64,000 bases of DNA from Fictibacillus enclensis. GTDB taxonomy: Bacteria; Bacillota; Bacilli; Bacillales; Fictibacillaceae. The translations under genes were made by a program, and so were the position numbers. Location of the stretch: positions 372,001 to 436,000 of the forward strand of contig NZ_KQ758619.1 in the NCBI RefSeq assembly GCF_001457035.1. Reading direction: 5' to 3'. The notes below the pieces were generated by a model, which searched no databases, was not told the origin of the DNA, and was given only the letters and a program-made list of their open reading frames with translations. Positions 33,923 to 42,651 of this stretch are shown here, in pieces. How positions within the stretch are numbered: the stretch's first letter is position 1; each line of letters starts with the position of its first letter.

Positions 33923-33950
33923 AAAGCACCTCGAAACGGAATCCTTTAGT
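33923..33950. repeat. Inverted repeat, right arm, of the 32.1-33.9 kb cassette
   Basis: Ends AAACGGAATCCTTTAGT, the exact complement of the first 17 bases at 32131. Confidence 0.6.
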
Positions 33951-34050
33951 CACGCCGATCCTGTGAATGGGCCAAACATCTCCATGGAATTTATTTCAGA
34001 GAAAAACCCTGAAATCCTCTATGTCAGTCTATGTCATTGCTCGGAGGAGG

Positions 34051-34102
34051 GTTTATGAAAATGACGTGATATGCAAGTATTCTTTGTCGAACCGCAAGTA
34101 AT
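34051..34102 (+). repeat. Phased-repeat copy, two units
   Basis: Leader GTTTATGAAAATGACGTGAT, then GCAAGTATT at 34073 and GCAAGTAAT at 34094 (spacing 21) with spacer CTTTGTCGAACC between. Confidence 0.82.
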
Positions 34103-34124
34103 CTCATAAATTCACAAAAAAGGA

Positions 34125-34159
34125 AACACCACCTCGCTGTCTGTTGTCGGGGTGGTGTT
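34125..34159 (-). terminator. Hairpin, terminator-like on the minus strand
   Basis: AACACCACC and GGTGGTGTT pair; the minus strand continues into CCTTTTTTG. No minus-strand gene precedes it. Confidence 0.5.
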
Positions 34160-34324
34160 ATTATGGTTTGATATAGATAAAGATTCTACATATTTCGACT
34201 TTTTATAGTCGGTTATCTTAACAATATCAGAAAATTATAACAAAATTTTAAAACGATCAAAACTCGATTTTAAAACTGCTGATTTTGTAATTGCGTTACT
34301 TTAAGAATGTGAGGGGGGGCACAC

Positions 34325-35113
34325 GTGTCGGAATTACTTATTGTCGATAATGATAAACAATGCCGAAGAGAAGTTTGTGCAATCATTCAGGAAAGTAAAT
34401 ACAGCTTTTTATCCATTTATGAATCCAGTACGGCCCATCGAGGGATGCTGTTGCTGAAACAAAGCAAGCCGAGCGCACTCATGATTGATATTTCCTTGCC
34501 AGATACCGATGGCATAGCGTTTGGCAAAATAGCTCTTCAGTTGTATCCGGACCTTCCGATTATCGTGATGACCCAATTAAAGATGTTTGAACTCGTTCAA
34601 TCGTCCATCAATGCCGGTTTTTTAGGTTACTTATTGAAACCGCTTTCTAAAAATGAACTGATTGAAACGTTAGACAGGGTGTTGATTCCTGTTCTGAGCA
34701 AAAGTATAAACCAGGTTATGAAATCAAATGAAGAGCCCTTTACTGCAGATCTGAAAAATCCGATCGGCAGCGCCATCCAATACATGCAAATCTATTACAG
34801 CGAACCCCTCACATTAAAAGGTGTTGCAGACAAGGTATACCTGAGCCCTTCTTATTTCAGCAAACTGTTTAAAGAGGAAACAGGAATGACGTTTGTTGAA
34901 TATCTGTCGTTTGTCAGAGTGCAAAAAGCCAAATCCCTGCTGAGAATGTCAACACTGCCCATTGAAGTGATTGCCAACAATGCCGGTTTTGCGAATTCGG
35001 GATATTTTGCCACTACCTTTAAAAAGCTTACTGGAATAACACCGAGCGATTACCGTGAGCAATTTCATTTAGAGGCTGAGCAGGGACTAACGATATCAGC
35101 TGGAGGTGTGTAG
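34325..35113 (+). CDS. Response regulator with AraC-type output domain
   Basis: 262 residues. Receiver domain with acidic pocket DND (8-10), phospho-acceptor Asp55 in LMIDISLPDTDG, Thr in VMTQLK and Lys in LLKPLSKNE; then an AraC/XylS helix-turn-helix domain (about 150-250: LTLKGVADKVYLSPSYFSKL, IEVIANNAGFANSGYFATTF, GITPSDYRE). Such regulators (YesN type) normally have a histidine kinase beside them; none is here. The GTG start follows GAGGGGGGG. It is the first gene of the catabolic cluster and ends one base before the XdhC gene starts, so it is probably the cluster's activator. Confidence 0.88.
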   Translation: MSELLIVDNDKQCRREVCAIIQESKYSFLSIYESSTAHRGMLLLKQSKPSALMIDISLPDTDGIAFGKIALQLYPDLPIIVMTQLKMFELVQSSINAGFLGYLLKPLSKNELIETLDRVLIPVLSKSINQVMKSNEEPFTADLKNPIGSAIQYMQIYYSEPLTLKGVADKVYLSPSYFSKLFKEETGMTFVEYLSFVRVQKAKSLLRMSTLPIEVIANNAGFANSGYFATTFKKLTGITPSDYREQFHLEAEQGLTISAGGV

Positions 35114-36187
35114 ATGCTCCCGATTTATCTTGAAATGAAACGCTGTATCCAAAACGGTCTCCGGGGAGTTTTGGGGACAATTATCCGTACGGAAGGCTCT
35201 ACCTATCAAAAGTCAGGGGCCAAATGCTTTTGGAGCGAAGATGGAACGTTAACCGGATTATTAAGCGGGGGGTGTGTTGAGGGAGACTTCATGGAACACG
35301 CAAAAGAGGTGTTGAAGTCGGCATCCTGTAAAACGATAAGCTATGATTTCCGAGGTGGCGGTGACGATTTATGGGGCCTTGGCCTCGGATGCAACGGTTC
35401 CATTGATATTTTCCTGGAGCCCTTTGATTCACTGGGTGACCCTGAAAAGGCAGCCCGTAGCATGGAGATCTGTCAAACGGCACTTGCCCATGAAGTCAGC
35501 ATCGCCACTATTGTAGAAGCACCTGACCCTGTGTTGATTGGTGAAAAATGGGTATGTGAACAGGTTCCTTTTCATCAATCCAGGGCAGGGGTATATTCCA
35601 TCCCTTACGGGGAGAAAGAGGCCCTTGTATTTTCAGAAACCCTCACGCCTCCTCCACAACTGGTCATTTTTGGTGCAGGACCGGATGCAGTGCCTCTCAT
35701 TAAGGGAGCAAAGCAATTGAACTGGCAAGTGACTGTCATCGATCATCGTCCTGCTTTTGTGAACCAACAACATTTTCCGGAGGCCGATCATCTCGTTTGT
35801 GTTTCAAAAGGAGAATGGCCGGACCTTCAGATAGGCAGCTATTCGTTTGTGGTCATTATGACCCATCATTTTGAACAGGATGCTCTTTTTCTGAAGCAGT
35901 CACTGAAAACAGCGGCTCCATATATTGGGGTGCTTGGTCCGAACAAACGGACGTACCAGCTGTTGGATCAGATGAATTCCGGGCTTACCCAGGAGCAACT
36001 TTCTCGTCTCCACAGTCCTATTGGCTTGGATATCGGCTCAAAAACACCGGAAGAAATTGCGCTCAGTATTTTGGCGGAAATCACCATGATCTACCGAGAC
36101 AAGGGAAGCGGAAATCCTCTTCATGTGATGAAGGAAACGAGCTTCACGAAATACATGGAAAAGAAAGTGGGTGAACTGGCATTGTGA
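35114..36187 (+). CDS. XdhC/CoxI family molybdenum-enzyme maturation factor
   Basis: 357 residues. N-terminal XdhC_CoxI domain (LGTIIRTEGSTYQKSGAKC, LLSGGCVEGDF, GLGLGCNGSIDIFLEP) and a C-terminal Rossmann domain (VIFGAGPDAVPLIKGAKQLN, then VLGPNKRT). XdhC binds molybdenum cofactor, promotes its sulfuration and hands it to xanthine-oxidase-family enzymes. The ATG starts directly behind the stop of the regulator; the stop overlaps the next gene (GTGA). It serves the large subunit encoded at 36794. Confidence 0.92.
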   Translation: MLPIYLEMKRCIQNGLRGVLGTIIRTEGSTYQKSGAKCFWSEDGTLTGLLSGGCVEGDFMEHAKEVLKSASCKTISYDFRGGGDDLWGLGLGCNGSIDIFLEPFDSLGDPEKAARSMEICQTALAHEVSIATIVEAPDPVLIGEKWVCEQVPFHQSRAGVYSIPYGEKEALVFSETLTPPPQLVIFGAGPDAVPLIKGAKQLNWQVTVIDHRPAFVNQQHFPEADHLVCVSKGEWPDLQIGSYSFVVIMTHHFEQDALFLKQSLKTAAPYIGVLGPNKRTYQLLDQMNSGLTQEQLSRLHSPIGLDIGSKTPEEIALSILAEITMIYRDKGSGNPLHVMKETSFTKYMEKKVGELAL

Positions 36188-36792
36188 CTCCCCAAAAAAA
36201 CACATGGGCCATCATTTTGGCAGCCGGGCAGTCAAAACGGATGGGAACGCCAAAAATGATGCTGCGCCACAAGGGAAAAACACTTATCCATCACGTAATA
36301 GATGCGGCTGTAAATTCTAAAGCAGACGGTGTAATCATTGTGATTAACCCGGAAGTAGACGGTTTGCTTGCAGAGGCTTCTGTTCCGGGGGTCAGCAAGG
36401 TTTTCTTGAATGATCAGTCGGACAGCGGATTGTCGATGTCTATGAAATCAGGCCTTTACGTGTTGCCGTCAGAAGCAGAAGCCGCCATTTTTCTGCTGGG
36501 GGACCAGCCCCTTGTCACCACCAGAGAGATTGATTTACTTTTGGAGGAGTTTCAGGGGAACCAGGCTTATTCCATATATCAATCGTCCTATCGGGGAAAG
36601 AAGGGACACCCTGTCTTGTTTCAACGGAGTATGTTCGACCGGCTGCTTGATGTCAAGGGCGACAAAGGGGGCCGCGAGGTGATCAGGCAATTTTCCGGAG
36701 AGACCCAAACCGTTGAAATGGGAAGAAGCCACCCTTTTGATATTGATACCAAGGACGATTACAGAAGGCTATTAAGAAAGGAGGTCTCCTAA
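36184..36792 (+). CDS. MobA-like molybdenum cofactor nucleotidyltransferase
   Basis: 202 residues, NTP-transferase fold. ILAAGQSKRMGTPKMMLRHK is the nucleotide-binding signature and LLGDQPLV holds the metal-binding Asp. This is the MocA/PucB group, which attaches CMP to the cofactor for xanthine-oxidase-type enzymes. The GTG start overlaps the XdhC stop codon. A gene pair XdhC plus MobA-like beside the three subunits is the standard kit for a Mo hydroxylase. Confidence 0.9.
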   Translation: MTPQKNTWAIILAAGQSKRMGTPKMMLRHKGKTLIHHVIDAAVNSKADGVIIVINPEVDGLLAEASVPGVSKVFLNDQSDSGLSMSMKSGLYVLPSEAEAAIFLLGDQPLVTTREIDLLLEEFQGNQAYSIYQSSYRGKKGHPVLFQRSMFDRLLDVKGDKGGREVIRQFSGETQTVEMGRSHPFDIDTKDDYRRLLRKEVS

Positions 36793-36793
36793 A

Positions 36794-39223
36794 ATGGACA
36801 AAGTTATTGGCAAGGCCGTGACAAGAGTTGAGGACATGCGGCTGTTGACCGGACAAGGCAAATACATTGATGATATCGGAACCCCTGCCCAGACCTTTCA
36901 AGCGGCCATTTTAAGAAGCTCCAGCTCCCATGCCAATCTTGTTTCGATCGATACGGCTGAGGCTGAAAAGGTGCCAGGAGTAAAAGCAGTAATAACCGGT
37001 GAGCAGGTGAAGAAATACCTTGAGCCGTTCAGTGTAGGTGTCAGCGCTCCCGTTCATTATTATCCAATCGCCGTTGATAAAGTAAGGTATGTCGGAGAGC
37101 CTGTGGCGGTCGTGGTTGCAAAAAGCCGATATATCGCCGAGGATGCGATGGAACGGATCAAAGTGAAGTATGAAGCGCTCCCGCCGGTCGTTGATATTGA
37201 GGGTTCAATGGAGGAAGATGCCCCCATCCTTCATGAAAACGTTGGATCCAACATCGCCAATCACCGTACGTTTCATTACGGAAAAGTCGATCAGGCGTTT
37301 GAAGAAGCGGACAGGATCATTAAGCATAAATATCTTTTTCCGAAATATACCGCAACCCCTGTGGAGACATACGGAATTATCGCAAACTATGAATCAAGTG
37401 AAAATCAGTATACGGTGCACGCTAATTTTCACGGACCGTTTGTTATCCAGGCCATCATGGCTCAGGCACTGAAAATACCAAGCAATAAGCTGAGAATTAT
37501 TGTTCCAAAGGACATTGGGGGAAGCTATGGCATCAAAGCGGGAACTTTTCCCTACATGGTGCTCCTTTCGGTGGCCAGCCGGATTGCCGGATGCCCGGTA
37601 AAGTGGATTGAAGACCGCCAGGAGCACCTGTCGGCCAGCTCCAGCGGAACGGACAGGGTAACCTATATTGAAGCGGCGGTCAAGAACAACGGGAAGGTAA
37701 CCGGGCTGCGCATGAAGATGATCGATAATGTGGGTGCCTACATCAGGGCTCCCGAGCCCGCCTGCCTGTACCGTACACACGCAAATTCAACGGGTGCCTA
37801 TGATATTCCCAACCTGCATATTGATGCTTACGCCATTATGACGAATAAGCTGCCTACAGGGCTGATCAGAGGCTACGGTGGCCAGGAACTGTATTTTCCT
37901 CTGGAGAGGATCATGCAAAGGGTGGCGTTCGAGCTGAATCTGGATCCGGCGGATGTTATTCGTGAAAATCTCATTAAAAAAGAGCAGTTTCCTTACAAAA
38001 CGGCTTCAGGCGGCATGTATGACAGCGGGGACTATATGAAAGGATTCGAACTGGCACTGGAGACCGGAAAGTATGAGGAATTCCGCAAAAAACAAGAAAA
38101 AGCAAGAAAGGAAGGGAAAATCGTCGGTGTCGGTCTTGCCTGCATTGTCGAACCTTCGGGGTCTAACATGGGATATATCACGGTGGCACTGACTCCGGAA
38201 GAACGGGCAAAATCGCTGCCGAAATCGGGCTGTTCGGAAGCGGCTACCGTTTCGATGGATCCAATGGGAAGCGTGAACGTTAGGATCAGTACAACACCTT
38301 CCGGACAAGGGCATGAAACCGTTGCGGCACAAATCGTTTCTGAGGTATTGAGCATTCCGGCGGATAAAATCAAGGTGGTGGCAGAGCTGGACACGTCCAC
38401 AAGCGCCTGGTCCATTGCGTCAGGCAGCTATTCAAGCCGTTTTGCTTCATTGGGTTCAAGCGCAGTCTTTTATGCAGCGCACAAGGTGAAGGAAAAATTG
38501 ATGAAAATTGCTTCTCACCAGATGAAAGTGAGTGAGAGTGAACTGGAACTGCGAGACGGAGCTTTTTATGAAAAGAACGACCCGACAAAAAAATATGCAT
38601 TAAAAAGAGCGGCGGGATCTGCCCATTGGAATCCTCTTTCTCTTCCAGAAGGAATGGAACCTGGAATCTATGAAACATACTATTACTCTGTAAAAGCGGC
38701 TGAGCCGCCTGATGAAAATGATCTCATCAACTCATCTGTCACGTACGGATTTGTGGCTGATCTGGTAACAGTGGAGATTGACCCGGATACTGGGGAGGTT
38801 CGTATTCTCGATTATGTCACGATTCACGATGCCGGGAAACTACTGAATCCACTCATCGTCGATGGACAAATCTTTGGCGGGCTTGCCCATGGGCTGGGCG
38901 GGGCGCTCTATGAGGAGCTCGTATACGACAACAAAGGGCAGCTGCTAACCGGATCATTCATGGACTATTTGTGTCCGACTGCCCCGGAAATCCCGAACGT
39001 GACAATCAAGCATATCGAAACGCCATCTCCCATGACTCCGCTTGGTGCCAAGGGCCTTGGGGAAGGCAATACGATGAGTGCGCCAGTGGCTGTCGCCAAT
39101 GCGGTGAGTGATGCACTCACTCCATATCAAATAGAAATTGACACATTACCGCTGAGTCCCAATCGAATTTGGACGCTTCTGAATCAAGCGAAGCAAAACA
39201 AAAATAAAGAGGTGACCGTCTAA
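36794..39223 (+). CDS. Mo hydroxylase large subunit (CoxL/XdhA/HmfA-like)
   Basis: 809 residues, xanthine-oxidase family molybdopterin subunit. N-terminal a/b hammerhead (LLTGQGKYIDDI), cofactor contacts in IPKDIGGSYGIK-like and TPSGQGHETVAAQI segments, and the catalytic Glu in GAKGLGEGN (about residue 757). The active-site loop reads LIRGYGGQE around residue 360; true CO dehydrogenase form I has AYRCSFR and form II AYRGAGR, so this is not a CO dehydrogenase despite Cox-like neighbours. It would hydroxylate an aromatic or heterocyclic ring, with water as oxygen donor. In the furoate pathway the corresponding subunit of furoyl-CoA dehydrogenase is HmfA; that match is inference from context. 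Confidence 0.93.
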   Translation: MDKVIGKAVTRVEDMRLLTGQGKYIDDIGTPAQTFQAAILRSSSSHANLVSIDTAEAEKVPGVKAVITGEQVKKYLEPFSVGVSAPVHYYPIAVDKVRYVGEPVAVVVAKSRYIAEDAMERIKVKYEALPPVVDIEGSMEEDAPILHENVGSNIANHRTFHYGKVDQAFEEADRIIKHKYLFPKYTATPVETYGIIANYESSENQYTVHANFHGPFVIQAIMAQALKIPSNKLRIIVPKDIGGSYGIKAGTFPYMVLLSVASRIAGCPVKWIEDRQEHLSASSSGTDRVTYIEAAVKNNGKVTGLRMKMIDNVGAYIRAPEPACLYRTHANSTGAYDIPNLHIDAYAIMTNKLPTGLIRGYGGQELYFPLERIMQRVAFELNLDPADVIRENLIKKEQFPYKTASGGMYDSGDYMKGFELALETGKYEEFRKKQEKARKEGKIVGVGLACIVEPSGSNMGYITVALTPEERAKSLPKSGCSEAATVSMDPMGSVNVRISTTPSGQGHETVAAQIVSEVLSIPADKIKVVAELDTSTSAWSIASGSYSSRFASLGSSAVFYAAHKVKEKLMKIASHQMKVSESELELRDGAFYEKNDPTKKYALKRAAGSAHWNPLSLPEGMEPGIYETYYYSVKAAEPPDENDLINSSVTYGFVADLVTVEIDPDTGEVRILDYVTIHDAGKLLNPLIVDGQIFGGLAHGLGGALYEELVYDNKGQLLTGSFMDYLCPTAPEIPNVTIKHIETPSPMTPLGAKGLGEGNTMSAPVAVANAVSDALTPYQIEIDTLPLSPNRIWTLLNQAKQNKNKEVTV

Positions 39224-39678
39224 TGGAAGGAAAAGGAAATATGGTATTGGAGGCAGGAGTAAACAGAGCGTATGAAGTGCTCCTTGATCCTGCTGTGCTT
39301 GAAAAATGCATTATGGGCTGCAAAAAACTTGTGTTGGTGGATGACAACAAGTATGAAGCAGAGCTGTCCATTGGAATTGCGGCTATCAAAGGAAACTACT
39401 CTTCAACGATTGAGATCCTCGACCTGGAAGAGCCCCGTCATTACAAATTGGCGGTCAAGGGTGAAGGAGCTCCGGGAACGGTAGAAGCCGTTGGAATCGT
39501 AGACTTGACGCCGGATGGCGAAAGCTCGACTCTTCTAAACTACTCCTATGAAGCAGAAGTAGGCGGAAAGGTAGCGATGGTGGGCCAGCGAATGCTCGGA
39601 GGGGTAGCAAAACTGGTGATTCAGGACTTTTTTAAGAAACTGGGCAAGGAACTAAAACGAATGGAACAGAGCGCCTAA
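39223..39678 (+). CDS. CoxG family (SRPBCC) protein
   Basis: 151 residues, START-like fold: LDPAVLEKCIMGCKKL, SIGIAAIKGNYSS, YKLAVKGEGAPGTVEAVG and LNYSYEAEVGGKVAMVGQRM are the usual CoxG stretches. CoxG proteins accompany CoxLMS-type enzymes and are thought to help place or recruit them at the membrane. The start codon overlaps the stop of the large subunit (TAATGG), so translation is coupled. Confidence 0.9.
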   Translation: MEGKGNMVLEAGVNRAYEVLLDPAVLEKCIMGCKKLVLVDDNKYEAELSIGIAAIKGNYSSTIEILDLEEPRHYKLAVKGEGAPGTVEAVGIVDLTPDGESSTLLNYSYEAEVGGKVAMVGQRMLGGVAKLVIQDFFKKLGKELKRMEQSA

Positions 39679-39698
39679 AGAAAGGGGCAGAGCACATA

Positions 39699-40583
39699 AT
39701 GAAACCGGCCAAGTTCGATTACTACCGTCCTAAGGATCTTCCGGAAGCGCTGTCTCTTCTCGAATCAAGCGGTTTTGACGGCAAGATTATTGCAGGGGGA
39801 CAGAGCCTGGTGCCGATTATGAACATGAGGCTGGCAACACCTGAATGTTTAATTGACATTAACGGTCTTCAGGATCTGAATTTTATCGAGAGCGATGATC
39901 GTGTGTTGAAGATCGGGACGATGACCCGGCAAAATACGGTGGAGACTTCACAACTCATCAAAGATCAATGCGGTCTCGTTACCGAAGCGGTTGCACATAT
40001 CGGCCATCTTCAAACGAGAAACCGTGGAACGATCGGAGGAAGCATTGTCCATGCCGACCCCAGTGCCGAGCTTCCTCTTGTAATGATGGCGCTCAATGGC
40101 ACGCTTCATATCTCTTCAGAAGACGAAACAAGAAGCGTGAAGGCGGAGGATTTTTTTCTCACATTTCTAACGACAGATATGATGCCCAACGAAATGCTGA
40201 CTGAAGTTCATTTGCCTATTTGGAAGGGACGGGTCGGGTCTTCCTTTCAGGAAGTGGCGAGGCGTCATGGGGATTTTGCTCTTGTAGCCGCCGCTTGTCA
40301 GCTTGAGCTTGATGCTCATGACCGAATTTCAGATATCCGGCTGGCTCTTGGCGGGGTCGAGGCGATTCCCCTTTTAATTAGTGATGCGAAAGAACTTCTT
40401 GCAGGAGAAAGGCTTACGGATGCAGCGCTGCAAAAAGTGGCCGATGTGGTGGCGGGCAGTGTGGAGCCTGAATCGGATCTGCACGCTTCTGCGGCCTACC
40501 GGACACAATTGGCGAAGGTATTGACGACGAGAGTAGTGCACCAAGCATACGAGAGAGCAAAGGGGTCAGCAGTATGTCCTTAA
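39699..40583 (+). CDS. Mo hydroxylase FAD subunit (CoxM-like)
   Basis: 294 residues. FAD-binding motifs IIAGGQSLVPIMNMRLATPE (about 28-47) and TRNRGTIGGSIVHADPSAEL (about 105-124), then the CO-dehydrogenase flavoprotein C-terminal domain. It passes electrons from the iron-sulfur subunit to the acceptor. There is no insert with extra Cys residues, so no additional 4Fe-4S cluster as in 4-hydroxybenzoyl-CoA reductase. The end overlaps the start of the next gene by ten bases. Confidence 0.93.
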   Translation: MKPAKFDYYRPKDLPEALSLLESSGFDGKIIAGGQSLVPIMNMRLATPECLIDINGLQDLNFIESDDRVLKIGTMTRQNTVETSQLIKDQCGLVTEAVAHIGHLQTRNRGTIGGSIVHADPSAELPLVMMALNGTLHISSEDETRSVKAEDFFLTFLTTDMMPNEMLTEVHLPIWKGRVGSSFQEVARRHGDFALVAAACQLELDAHDRISDIRLALGGVEAIPLLISDAKELLAGERLTDAALQKVADVVAGSVEPESDLHASAAYRTQLAKVLTTRVVHQAYERAKGSAVCP

Positions 40584-41065
40584 CCGAGATAAATGTGACG
40601 ATCAACGGCAAAGCATACTCCGAATGGGTGGAACCGCGAATGCTGCTAAGTGACTTCATTCGTGAAACATGCGGATTGACAGGCACCCATGTCGGCTGTG
40701 AGCATGGCGTGTGCGGCGCGTGTACCATCAGCATGGACGGTGCAGCTGTCCGGTCCTGCCTCATTTTTGCCGTGCAGGCCGATAACAGGGAAATAAAGAC
40801 GGTCGAAGGACTGGCCTGCAACGGAGAAATGACAGCGCTTCAAAAGAACTTTGTGGAATGCCATGGTCTGCAGTGCGGTTTTTGCACCGCCGGAATCTTG
40901 ATGTCCATCACCGATTTCCTTGAAAAGAACCCACAGCCATCCACAAAAGAAATCAAAGAGACCCTGTCAGGGCATCTGTGCCGCTGCACAGGCTATGACG
41001 GAATTGTAAAGGCTGTACAGAAAACGGTTCAGGATAACCAAAAAGAAGTCTTGCAAAGGAGTTGA
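40574..41065 (+). CDS. Mo hydroxylase [2Fe-2S] subunit (CoxS-like)
   Basis: 163 residues with two cluster domains: the plant-ferredoxin type GCEHGVCGACTISMDG with a further Cys at RSCL, and the helical C-terminal type CGFCTAGILMS and HLCRCTGYDGIV. All eight Cys ligands are present. It carries electrons from the Mo centre to FAD. The order large, CoxG, FAD, FeS differs from the common CoxMSL order. Confidence 0.94.
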   Translation: MSLTEINVTINGKAYSEWVEPRMLLSDFIRETCGLTGTHVGCEHGVCGACTISMDGAAVRSCLIFAVQADNREIKTVEGLACNGEMTALQKNFVECHGLQCGFCTAGILMSITDFLEKNPQPSTKEIKETLSGHLCRCTGYDGIVKAVQKTVQDNQKEVLQRS

Positions 41066-41069
41066 ACCC

Positions 41070-42623
41070 ATGAATCTTGGAACGTTACTTGAATTTGCAG
41101 TTGAGCGGTTTCCGAACAAGGATGCAGTTGTACAGCAAGAAGAGCGTATATCCTACGCCAGACTGAACAACCAGATTGATAAACTTGCCGCATCGCTTCA
41201 ACGGATTGGAATCAAGCAGCAGGATCGCGTCATGGTTCTGCTCAAAAACCGGGTAGAAAATGTAATCCTCTATTGGTCTCTGCAAAAGCTGGGAGCCATA
41301 TACACACCGTTGAACTTCAGGCTATCGGCAAAGGAGGTAGAGTATTGCTTCAATGACGCGGAAGCAACGGCGATTGTCTATGAAGATGCGAGTCAGGAGG
41401 CGGTGTTAAAAGCAAGGTTTAACGAACGGCCGGTATACATTGGTCTTAATGGAGTAGAGGGAGCGGATATCTATTTTTCCGAACTGATTGAAAGAAGCCC
41501 CAATACGTATGAGAGACCCGCGATTCAGGATGATGACATTGCGCTAATGCTTTACACATCGGGAACAACCGGAAAGCCAAAAGGTGTGCCAAGAAGTCAT
41601 AAAAATGAGTATGCGTCGGCACTTGCTCATATCATCCAGAATCAATATTCGGAAGGGGAAAGCACACTCGGCACCATGCCTCTTTACCATACGATGGGCA
41701 TGCGGTCTCTGCTCTCCATTACCTTTTTAAATGGAAAACTGGTTATACTGCCTGACTTCGATGCGAAGGATGCGCTTGAATTACTCAGTAAAGAAGCAGT
41801 TTCCTGTCTGTATCTTGTTCCCACTTTGTACCATGACATCCTGAAGCATCCCCAATTTGCCGAATACGACCTTTCTGCCCTGAAAAAGATCGGATACGCG
41901 GGAGCCTCGATGACCACATCGCTGACCGAAAAGTGCATCGAGAAGCTAAAGCCCGAGGTGTTTGTAAACCACTATGGCAGCACAGAGGTTTACACGTTTA
42001 CGATCAATTCGAACGTATTCGAAAAACCGTGCTGTGCCGGAAAACCAGGATTCCACCAAAACATCAGGCTGGTCAGGGCGGACCCGGATGCAACAGCAAC
42101 CTGTGAAGAAATTGTGGGCAAAGACGAGGTAGGGGAGATCATCGTCAACCTGGAATCGGGAGAAGCATTCAAAGGGTACTGGAACCGGCCAGATGCGAAC
42201 CAGAAAGCCATTCGGGACGGCTGGTATTTTACCGGAGACCTTGGTGTGATGGATGAAGACGGTGACTTGTACGTGGTCGGCAGAGTGGATGACATGATTA
42301 TATCGGGCGGGGAGAATATCCATCCTTTGGAGGTGGAGGACGTGCTGGCCGAACATGAAAAGGTACTGGAGGTTGCGATCGTTGGGGAAGAGGATGACAG
42401 GTGGGGGCAAATTGTATCCGCTTTTGTTGTTCCCGGCTGCCATACGGTGTCTATCCAGGAGCTTGATGAGTTTTGCAAGAACCATCCCCAACTGTCCAAT
42501 TACAAACGGCCGCGCAAATATGTATTTGTTAAGGAAATCCCAAAAAGCCCGGTTGGTAAAATCCTGCGGCGGAAGCTCAGAGACGGGGAATTTGAACCAT
42601 TTGGAACAGAAAAAGTAGTGTAA
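41070..42623 (+). CDS. AMP-forming acyl-CoA ligase (HmfD-like candidate)
   Basis: 517 residues, ANL family. P-loop LYTSGTTGKPKGVPRSHKN (about 170), aromatic-binding YGSTEVYTFT (about 305), GWYFTGDLGVMDEDG (hinge Asp) and catalytic Lys in SPVGKILRRKLR. It activates a carboxylate to its CoA thioester with ATP. The aryl-CoA-ligase-like binding region suits an aromatic or furan acid. The placement between the Mo hydroxylase and a crotonase-type gene matches furoyl-CoA synthetase in hmf clusters (inference). Confidence 0.88.
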   Translation: MNLGTLLEFAVERFPNKDAVVQQEERISYARLNNQIDKLAASLQRIGIKQQDRVMVLLKNRVENVILYWSLQKLGAIYTPLNFRLSAKEVEYCFNDAEATAIVYEDASQEAVLKARFNERPVYIGLNGVEGADIYFSELIERSPNTYERPAIQDDDIALMLYTSGTTGKPKGVPRSHKNEYASALAHIIQNQYSEGESTLGTMPLYHTMGMRSLLSITFLNGKLVILPDFDAKDALELLSKEAVSCLYLVPTLYHDILKHPQFAEYDLSALKKIGYAGASMTTSLTEKCIEKLKPEVFVNHYGSTEVYTFTINSNVFEKPCCAGKPGFHQNIRLVRADPDATATCEEIVGKDEVGEIIVNLESGEAFKGYWNRPDANQKAIRDGWYFTGDLGVMDEDGDLYVVGRVDDMIISGGENIHPLEVEDVLAEHEKVLEVAIVGEEDDRWGQIVSAFVVPGCHTVSIQELDEFCKNHPQLSNYKRPRKYVFVKEIPKSPVGKILRRKLRDGEFEPFGTEKVV

Positions 42624-42651
42624 TTGCTGATCAATGAGAGGAGAAATGAAA

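Larger units (their letters stand above)
33773..34324. other. 550-bp gap before the catabolic cluster
   Basis: Contains the right arm of the cassette repeat (33923-33950), a phased-repeat copy (34051-34102), a hairpin (34125-34159) and the AT-rich promoter region of the response regulator (34170-34310), where CGACT-TTTTAT-AGTCG forms a small stem. No gene and no clear -35/-10 pair seen. Confidence 0.5.

Noticed and set aside
36794-41065. Aerobic carbon monoxide dehydrogenase
   Set aside because: The large-subunit active-site loop lacks both CO dehydrogenase signatures, and the neighbours are ring-acid catabolism genes.
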